Assembly (NCBI GenBank): GCA_029210695.1
Contig: JARGFH010000008.1
Coordinates: forward strand, 33,327 to 97,326
DNA: 64,000 nt
From: Acidimicrobiia bacterium
Lineage (GTDB): Bacteria; Actinomycetota; Acidimicrobiia; Spongiisociales; JAHEDJ01
Direction of reading: 5' to 3'
How positions within the stretch are numbered: position 1 is the stretch's first letter; each line of letters starts with the position of its first letter. Below the pieces are notes generated by a model. It was not told the DNA's origin, made no database searches, and saw only the letters and a list, made by a program, of their open reading frames with translations. This document shows positions 58,624 through 64,000 of this stretch, one piece after another. A program made the position numbers and the translations under genes.

Positions 58624-59522
58624 GGTCGCTCCCCTGGTTCTTCGTTCCCAGAGGTGTCGCCATCGAGGGTCGAATCTGCCTCGCCTGTGGTTTCGGCTGG
58701 TGGCGCGAGGCGTCGAAGGTCGGCTGAGTAATCCTCTACACCCCGTGTGTGGCAAGAAACGCAGGTGTTGGGATCGTGGCACTCGAAACAGCCGGCACCA
58801 CCGTCGGTTCGCACAACCTCAGGATGAGCCTCTCTCCAGACCGGAACGTCGGGGTTCTGCGGGTGGTGGCAGGCGTCGCACTCATCACGAGTGGTCAGAT
58901 CTGGTCCGCGCTCGTGACAGCTCATACACGATTCGATGCTCGAGTCGAACGTAGCCCGCGCATGCGGATATCCCGCCCATCCGTCGTCGTGCGGTATGTC
59001 GACACCATGGCACGCCGTACAGAAATCTTGTCGCGAGTGGCAAGTCTCGCACAGCGACTGGCTGATCAGGGCGCCAGAGCCGTGAACGTCCCGCCACTCT
59101 GCAGTGAAGTGGCTCTGGGGCGGAGGCACAGTGGCATTGTCGTGGCACCGGAGGCACGGCAGCTCGAGAGCCGGCCCGGCGTCTAGGTGGCACGAAAAGC
59201 AATCCTCCATGTTCGGTGTCAGCGGGGGAGTGCGATCGTGCGTATCGAGACCATGGCAATTGCCGCAACCGACGTCACCAGAAGTCGAGAAGTGCTCTTC
59301 GTGTCGAAATCCGATGAGTTGCACCAGTCCGGCTTGCAGGGAGTGCTCGATGTCATCGTGGCATTCGAGGCACGCGTCGAAGTCGGAATCCGCCGCCACG
59401 GCGGCGGCTGCAATCGGGATCAGCGGTGGGTCGTTTGCCGGATCGTCCGTCAACTGCCAGGCGACCAACGCAACAACGGTGAGGAGTCCGCCGAGCGCAA
59501 AGGGCCGTGGTCGTCGTCTCAT
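58620..59522 (-). CDS. membrane-anchored decahaem cytochrome c
   Basis: A 300-residue protein with an N-terminal anchor (PFALGGLLTVVALVAWQL) and ten CXXCH sites (CLECH, CGNCH, CFSCH, CLRCH, CETCH, CTACH, CMSCH, CDACH, CFECH, CVSCH). It carries the FCTACHGVDIPHDDGW module shared with its neighbours, pointing to duplication within the operon. The ATG at 59522 is used; a GTG at 59531 would add three residues. First cytochrome after the Rrf2 gene. Confidence 0.88.
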   Translation of the reverse strand: MRRRPRPFALGGLLTVVALVAWQLTDDPANDPPLIPIAAAAVAADSDFDACLECHDDIEHSLQAGLVQLIGFRHEEHFSTSGDVGCGNCHGLDTHDRTPPLTPNMEDCFSCHLDAGPALELPCLRCHDNATVPPPQSHFTAEWRDVHGSGALISQSLCETCHSRQDFCTACHGVDIPHDDGWAGYPHARATFDSSIESCMSCHERGPDLTTRDECDACHHPQNPDVPVWREAHPEVVRTDGGAGCFECHDPNTCVSCHTRGVEDYSADLRRLAPPAETTGEADSTLDGDTSGNEEPGERP

Positions 59523-59583
59523 CGCGACCACCCGGCGAGATGGGGTGCGCTGCAGGCTGCGATGGTCCCCAAGTAATCCACGC

Positions 59584-60009
59584 CTACTCCTCTTGGACGA
59601 ACGGGCGGAGAGGGATGTGGCCGCCGTTTAGTAATGTGTCGTAGGTCACCGAGAAGACCCGCCTCAGCTCGTCGAAGGCGTCCTCGCAGACGGGTCGGAT
59701 CGGACAGTCGGCTGCGGTGTCACAGGTTTCGGGATGCTCGCAGCAGATGTTGACGAAGAGTGGGCCTTGCACGGCCTCTATGACGTTGAGCAGGCTGATC
59801 TCGCTTGGATCGCGCGCAAGATCGATCCCGCCGTTGACTCCTCGTCTGGTGGTGAGTATGCCCGCTTTCGACACGGCCGCCACGATGCGCCCGAGGATCG
59901 ATGGGGGTATCCCGGCCCGTTCCGCGACTGCTCCGGTGGAGGTGTGCCCGGTGCGGGCTACGTCGAGAACACAGCGCACGGCATAGTCGACCTCGCGGGT
60001 GATCAACAC
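59584..60009 (-). CDS. Rrf2-family regulator with cysteine cluster
   Basis: A 141-residue winged-helix regulator: EVDYAVRCVLDVARTG and ERAGIPPSILGRIVAAVSKAGILTTRRGVNGGIDLARDP form the Rrf2 DNA-binding domain. The effector loop contains Cys89, 90, 96, 102 and 108 (ICCEHPETCDTAADCPIRPVC), more than the three cysteines of IscR/NsrR, suggesting an Fe-S cluster sensing iron, NO or redox state. GTG at 60009 has AGAGGGGG upstream. It heads the cytochrome run, so those genes are likely targets. Confidence 0.88.
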   Translation of the reverse strand: MLITREVDYAVRCVLDVARTGHTSTGAVAERAGIPPSILGRIVAAVSKAGILTTRRGVNGGIDLARDPSEISLLNVIEAVQGPLFVNICCEHPETCDTAADCPIRPVCEDAFDELRRVFSVTYDTLLNGGHIPLRPFVQEE

Positions 60010-60193
60010 CGTGGGCCCCCTCTCGACCACTCACGGCATTCACAAACCATTGCGGACCCTCGCCTCTCTCCCATGTGGCCCAACCCGCGGCTCCTGACAG
60101 CCATCCCGGGTCCAACCGCGACGGTACTCGCAGTCAACTGGCGTCCTGTAGGGCCCAATGGCATTCGCGGGGGGATGGAGGTCGGGTCTGTCA

Positions 60194-61696
60194 TCAGAAC
60201 CGCGTCGATCCGTGATTGTGGCACTGTGTGCAGAGCCTGTTGGGTGTGTGGTGGTCGCCGTGGCAGCTGCCACAGAAGTCAGAGAGGATTGCCTGCTGTT
60301 CTGGGGTGTCCTCATCGATGAATCCGGTAACCCGTGGGCCGACGGTGCCGGCGGGCACACCTGCCTGTCCGGGGCTGATCACATACTCGCGCAACAGGTA
60401 TGAGTTCGAGGAGCCATGCGGGTCGTGGCAGGCGGTGCAGGCGAGTTGGGCGCCCGCACCGTGGTCCGACCGTTCGTTGGTGAAATAGTACGTGGCGTCG
60501 AACGTGTCGTGGGGTCCGCCGCTCCCGTTCAGCACGGCTGAGTCGTTGGTGAGCCGCACGTCGTAGGGGACCCAGGTGCCGGCGTTGATTGGAGCGGTCG
60601 TGGTCGGGTCCTGGTGACACGCAACGCAAAACTGCGATATGGTGCCCCGGGTGAACGTGCCGTCCGTCCAGGTGATGGCGACGTCGCCTCGGGTGTCTCC
60701 CGGATTCGAGATCTTGCTCCCAGTTGCTGAGTACTCACGGTCAACCCGATGAGCGTTGTGACATGACGCGCACTCGACCTCACGGCTACCAACGTCTTGT
60801 TCATGGTCGCCGATGGGGTGGTGGTAGATGCGAATCAAGCCGTCGGCGTCGGTGGGGTCGTAGTCGTTGGCTGCCGCCGTGAAGGCGTACTCGAGGTCGG
60901 TGGTGTCGAAGGGAAGATCGGGGTTGGTGTTGGGCGTTGCCGTGTTGTGGCAGGTGAAGCAGGTGGCCTCTTGTTGGGAGAGGCCCGGGTAGGCCGAGCC
61001 ATGGCCGTTGTGGCAGTTCACGCACTGGATGCCCGATCCCGAGGGAGGATCGCCCCCGAGCATTTGGTGAACGCCTCCGTCAAACGCAGTCTGATCGCCA
61101 AACGGAGCGGGGAATGGAGAGGCGGCACCGTGGCACCGGTAGCAGTAGGTGTTGCCAATCGGAGTGCCGACCGGCGAGTAGACCCAGCCACCGGAACCAT
61201 CGTTGATGCGCAGGAGTTTCGTGAACTCGGATCGAGCCTGATGTGGCGTGTGGCAGTCGCCACACGTGACCGAGTATCCGTCGAGCGCGTGGGGGAGGGG
61301 ATGATACGAAGGTTGGGTGCTCTCCCCCAGATTCGACTCGCCGAACTCTGCGCGGATGTCGGACGTCGATCCACTCCCGTCGTGGCATCGGTAGCAGGCT
61401 TCCTTTTCGGTGGCGGTTGCCAGCAATGTGGTTCCGGCGGCATTGTGGACGTCGTGGCAGGAGAGACACCCGTTCGTGGCGGCGCTGAGGAGACCGTGAG
61501 GGTCCGGGAACTCAACTGCCTGAGCCACCGCGAGGATCGCAAAGGGCATTGAAGTTGCTGCCGTGTCCGCGCGTTGGTCCGGTCCGGCCGCAGCCGGCAA
61601 GAATGTAAGGGCACCGAACACAACGCTCAGCGTGGTCGCAAGAGCGATCCGCCGCCATTGTGCGCCCGGTACTCGAAACCTGACGAGTTTGGTCAA
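60194..61696 (-). CDS. secreted undecahaem cytochrome c (doubled CXXCH type)
   Basis: A 500-residue protein with a signal peptide (ending near LPAAAG) and eleven CXXCH motifs (CLSCH, CYRCH, CGDCH, CYRCH, CVNCH, CFTCH, CASCH, CVACH, CTACH, CGSCH, CTQCH), many as CHDVHN, CHTPHQ, CHNGHG, CHDPHG pairs in which the second His can ligate a neighbouring haem. No membrane anchor at the C-terminus. The start is TTG at 61696 with GGAGG 4 nt upstream; no better start is visible. Divergent from the hexahaem gene. Confidence 0.88.
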   Translation of the reverse strand: MTKLVRFRVPGAQWRRIALATTLSVVFGALTFLPAAAGPDQRADTAATSMPFAILAVAQAVEFPDPHGLLSAATNGCLSCHDVHNAAGTTLLATATEKEACYRCHDGSGSTSDIRAEFGESNLGESTQPSYHPLPHALDGYSVTCGDCHTPHQARSEFTKLLRINDGSGGWVYSPVGTPIGNTYCYRCHGAASPFPAPFGDQTAFDGGVHQMLGGDPPSGSGIQCVNCHNGHGSAYPGLSQQEATCFTCHNTATPNTNPDLPFDTTDLEYAFTAAANDYDPTDADGLIRIYHHPIGDHEQDVGSREVECASCHNAHRVDREYSATGSKISNPGDTRGDVAITWTDGTFTRGTISQFCVACHQDPTTTAPINAGTWVPYDVRLTNDSAVLNGSGGPHDTFDATYYFTNERSDHGAGAQLACTACHDPHGSSNSYLLREYVISPGQAGVPAGTVGPRVTGFIDEDTPEQQAILSDFCGSCHGDHHTPNRLCTQCHNHGSTRF

Positions 61697-61775
61697 ATAT
61701 CCTCCGCCACCCTAAGAGTAAATCATACCTATTTCGGGCGATTTCGGTAGTGCGATGCGCCCCGTTGATGGGGCC

Positions 61776-61803
61776 GAATGGCCCTGTCGCGATAGGGCCA
61801 TTC
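61776..61803. promoter_or_regulatory. 10-bp inverted repeat in the divergent cytochrome promoter region
   Basis: GAATGGCCCT-N8-AGGGCCATTC, a perfect 10-bp stem about 80 bp upstream of the TTG of the undecahaem gene and 210 bp upstream of the hexahaem gene. It could be a regulator site or a transcript hairpin. Confidence 0.45.
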
Positions 61804-61869
61804 CTCAACTTGACGCTGTGTCGGGAAACACATAGAGTGATGAATGAGCCAAGTGCTATCGGCATATTT

Positions 61870-62000
61870 GACCTAAAAGGTCTGATTACGTCGAGGTTAG
61901 GGATTACGCATCGCCAGGCTTCTTGGCGGCATCGCGATGCGGGTTGCGAGAAACAGAAGGGGAGCATGCAGCTCCCATGAGTCGGGTTCCGAACCCGACA
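61870..62000 (+). promoter_or_regulatory. structured 5' leader of the hexahaem cytochrome gene
   Basis: Four successive hairpins precede the SD: GACCT-AAA-AGGTC (61870-61882), GCATCGC...GCGATGC enclosing CGCCA...TGGCG (61908-61940), GGGAGC-N5-GCTCCC (61960-61976) and GTCGGGTT-CCG-AACCCGAC (61981-61999). A four-codon reading frame (ATG at 61966, stop 61978) lies in the third. The 317-bp divergent gap holds nothing else obvious. It does not match a riboswitch class I know. Confidence 0.5.
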
Positions 62001-62013
62001 GGGAGGAGGGCGA

Positions 62014-63144
62014 ATGAGACGGCGATTCAGAACCGTCGGACTCGTTGTGTGTGTAATGGCTGCGATGTTGGTCCCGGTAACGGGGGCGATGGCGCAGGAT
62101 GCGAGCAATGTTGGTGATCCAGCTGCCGGGGCAGTTGATCCGCATGGTGGGTACTCGTCGACTACGCAGTTCTGTCTGCAATGTCATGACGTCCATAATG
62201 CAAACGGATCGTACGGTCTCATGGGGGCAGTCAGTGTGACAGCCGTCTGTCAGACTTGCCATGCGTTGCCGAGGTTGGGTGGAGGCGGAGTAACGGTTCC
62301 GAGCCACAATCCAACGCCAAATCTCAACCCCGACGGGTCGGTCAAGACACTCGGTACGACGTCGTCGTTCAGTGCCTACGACCTAACGGGTGGGGTGGGC
62401 GAAGAGCACACGATCGGTGCTACAGACATTGACGGCAACCCGATGACGCAGTCTGCCTACCAATACCGTGGACGGTTCCTCGGAACCGATTCTGCCGTTG
62501 CGGCGGGTGCGGGCACTGCAGGTGAGTACGCCGGCGGTCTTTACTGCGCCAGTTGCCACACGGCACACGGCGAGTACGGCCAGGTTGTGAATGATCCGGT
62601 CGAACCGACGGCAACCAGTCCTGGCGACGAGGGTGTGCACTTCTATCAGGGGAATACGCAACTCTGGTTGGACTACTCCGGCGACGCGACAAACCCGAAT
62701 GCCGACTGGTTCGCATGTGAAGCCGCGGCCGATGTAATGATTGGCACCGGCGTCGGCACCGCCTGTGCGAAGCGATTCGACGCGCTGACGATCAACGATG
62801 AAGAGGGCAAGCCCTCTTCGCTGTTCGGCTACAAGCTGCTGTCGTCATATCCGAATCACACATGGGGGAGCAAGTCGAGCTTCAAGTTCGACAACCACGC
62901 GCATGATGTATCGGTGTGGTGCTCAAAGTGCCATGATTCGAAGTCGATCGATACTGCGGGCATTCACAATCACCCGACGGGCTGCCTGGCTTGCCACGGC
63001 AACCCTTCGGATGTCGACTCGCGAGGTCGATTCACTGTTGCGACGGCCTTCGACTTCCCGCATACGTCGCCAAATGCGGCCTTCCTGCGGGCGTTGCCTG
63101 ACGCACTCTGCATCAGCTGCCACACGAGGGGAAGCCTGCCGTAG
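62014..63144 (+). CDS. secreted hexahaem cytochrome c, OmcS-like haem layout
   Basis: A 376-residue exported protein (signal peptide to about residue 27, AMA-QDAS) with six CXXCH motifs at residues 54, 79, 178, 303, 324 and 366, and at least a dozen extra histidines for bis-His ligation. The number, spacing (two near the N-terminus, one mid-protein, two around 300-330, one at the C-terminus) and contexts (CHDVHN, CHTAHGEY, GCLACH then RGRF, LCISCHTRG at the end) resemble the Geobacter nanowire cytochrome OmcS. Cys235 and Cys251 may form a disulfide. GGGAGGAGGG precedes the ATG and a strong terminator follows, so it is a single-gene unit. Confidence 0.88.
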   Translation: MRRRFRTVGLVVCVMAAMLVPVTGAMAQDASNVGDPAAGAVDPHGGYSSTTQFCLQCHDVHNANGSYGLMGAVSVTAVCQTCHALPRLGGGGVTVPSHNPTPNLNPDGSVKTLGTTSSFSAYDLTGGVGEEHTIGATDIDGNPMTQSAYQYRGRFLGTDSAVAAGAGTAGEYAGGLYCASCHTAHGEYGQVVNDPVEPTATSPGDEGVHFYQGNTQLWLDYSGDATNPNADWFACEAAADVMIGTGVGTACAKRFDALTINDEEGKPSSLFGYKLLSSYPNHTWGSKSSFKFDNHAHDVSVWCSKCHDSKSIDTAGIHNHPTGCLACHGNPSDVDSRGRFTVATAFDFPHTSPNAAFLRALPDALCISCHTRGSLP

Positions 63145-63170
63145 ACGACCTGTAACTTACCGACTACCCG

Positions 63171-63198
63171 AAGTGGGGAGCCGAAAGGCTCCCCACTT
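63171..63198 (+). terminator. strong hairpin terminator with GAAA loop
   Basis: AAGTGGGGAGCC-GAAA-GGCTCCCCACTT, a perfect 12-bp stem with a GNRA tetraloop, followed by CTCTGTCC. It lies 26 nt after the hexahaem cytochrome stop. Confidence 0.88.
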
Positions 63199-63296
63199 CT
63201 CTGTCCCACCCCAAACCCCTTCTTGCGTCACTTCTGGGCGTATAGCGCCCGTGGCTTCAGGTGGTGTGGGCGACGGGGTGGCTTTGGAGGTGGGTT

Positions 63297-63533
63297 GTGG
63301 GCCGTCCCAAGATTCCGTGGTTGGTGGCGCGTGAGGCGTTGTTGGCGATAGGCAGGGGTGCAACGATTGATCAGGCTGCTGTGGTGGCTGGTGTGTCACC
63401 GCGGGCGGTTGATCAGCTGGTCAGCGAGCATGGCCGCATGTTGCATTTGGAAGGTCATAAACCGCGGGCTGATGTGTTGACGGTGGGAGAACGTGAAGTT
63501 ACGTCCATTGACGTGGTGTACGGGAGGGTCTGA
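63297..63533 (+). pseudogene. truncated transposase N-terminus (IS30/IS481-like)
   Basis: A 78-residue fragment starting GTG with GGAGGTG upstream. VGRPKIPWLVAREALLAIGRGATIDQAAVVAGVSPRAVDQ resembles the N-terminal helix-turn-helix region of IS30-like transposases, and the frame stops where the conserved catalytic part should begin. No matching remainder follows, so it is a remnant. Confidence 0.55.
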
Positions 63534-63604
63534 GGGTCCTTCCTTATCGGTGTTCACCGCGTCAGCCTCACGAACACGTGCAAGCGAGCGTGAGGAGTAA
63601 CGCG

Positions 63605-63930
63605 GTGATCAATAAAAGCATGGACGCGTTGGTGTGGCTGCGCAAGCAGCTCGAGACCGGCGACAACGACTTGCTGCGTGAGATGGTGCGCAGCTTCGCC
63701 GAGGAGTTGATGGGAACCGAAGCGGATGTGGTGTGCGGTGCCGGCTACGGGGAGGTCTCGGTGGACCGGGTCAATAGCTGCGGACTGGTTCGTATTTCCC
63801 GGACTGGCTCCTGGATGCGAGGACCCGTTCGGAGCGGGCGTTCATCCAAGTCGTCTCGGAAGCCTACGTTCGGGGCGTTTCCACTCGCAGGGTCGAAGGG
63901 CTGGTGGAGGCGTTGGGGATCACGTTGACG
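63605..63930 (+). pseudogene. broken IS256-family transposase
   Basis: The frame from GTG 63605 reads MDALVWLRKQLETGDNDLLREMVRSFAEEL...ADVVCGAGYGEVSVDRVN, the IS256 N-terminus. After an internal deletion the next conserved block (YFPDWLLDARTRSERAFIQV ... GVSTRRVEGLVEALGIT) continues in another frame until about 63930, where similarity ends at the IS21-like sequence. Not functional. Confidence 0.8.
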
Positions 63931-63937
63931 CCGCTCG

Positions 63938-64000
63938 CTGAAATTCCCCAGGGTTGCTCATCGAAATTCCTCACCTTGGGTTGGGTTTGGATGCTAGTTG
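63938..64000. mobile_element. possible end of an IS21-like element, cut by window edge
   Basis: CTGAAATTCCCCAG at about 63939 and GAAATTCCTCACC at 63963 are short direct repeats of the kind found at IS21-family termini. The sequence interrupts the IS256 remnant. The rest lies outside the window. Confidence 0.4.

Noticed and set aside
60010..60193. A small RNA or tRNA gene in the 184-bp gap between the Rrf2 gene and the undecahaem gene
   Set aside because: No cloverleaf, T-loop consensus or terminator was found.
61870..62013. c-di-GMP-I (GEMM) riboswitch upstream of the hexahaem cytochrome
   Set aside because: The conserved CGCAAAGCC and GGUAGCCGGGUU segments are not present; kept only as a structured leader of unknown type.

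Overview
The window looks like a chromosomal segment from a high-GC Gram-positive (Actinomycetota), most likely an Acidimicrobiia-type lineage. This is inferred from content: an F420-type LLM oxidoreductase, a SigK/RskA-like sigma/anti-sigma pair, a class F sortase, an actinobacterial HhH-GPD protein, a WYL regulator, and repeated cases where a TAnnnT -10 element lies 6-8 nt before a start codon (leaderless transcription). No rRNA, tRNA or CRISPR array was found.

Layout. 1-5.6 kb: 5'-part of an acyl-CoA carboxylase beta subunit, a coiled-coil membrane protein, FeoB/FeoA ferrous iron uptake and a beta-hydroxyacid dehydrogenase. 5.7-15.4 kb: housekeeping genes (HhH glycosylase, WYL regulator, DsbA-like, PlsC, Udk, YbaK, overlapping proC and proline dehydrogenase, Bcp, a TPM-like protein, PspA). 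15.7-22.2 kb: a cytochrome b/Fe-S/CCG protein resembling ETF:menaquinone oxidoreductase, a small zinc-ribbon protein and a MacAB-like exporter. 22.2-33.6 kb: GH13 amylase, photolyase, sortase with a possible DUF4397 substrate, ECF sigma/anti-sigma, SDR, LLM, DoxX and a large conserved protein of unknown function, with blocks of intergenic repeats. 33.6-36.3 kb: TrpB2 and an ethylbenzene-dehydrogenase-type haem lipoprotein. 36.4-46.1 kb: a compact nine-gene haem operon (hemA-C-D-B-L-E-N-H-Y). 46.3-47.8 kb: pheA and a deaminase.

47.9-63.2 kb is the most notable part: eight multihaem c-type cytochromes with about 64 CXXCH/CX3CH sites. They comprise a membrane NapC-like 7-haem protein, a 9-haem protein plus cytochrome b partner that together resemble a split CbcL quinol oxidase, a run of 10-, 10- and 9-haem proteins followed by PPIase-like, TPR and NHL proteins, an Rrf2 regulator with a cysteine cluster, an 11-haem protein, and a separately transcribed hexahaem protein whose haem layout resembles the Geobacter nanowire cytochrome OmcS. 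I read this as a candidate electron conduit from menaquinol to the outside of a monoderm cell. The adjacent haem operon and FeoAB would supply haem and iron. An ISL3-family element sits inside the locus, and the right edge is a graveyard of broken insertion sequences.

Intergenic gaps at 15.4, 22.2-22.8, 33.2-33.6 and 49.5-50.1 kb are filled with tandem and hairpin-rich repeats rather than genes.
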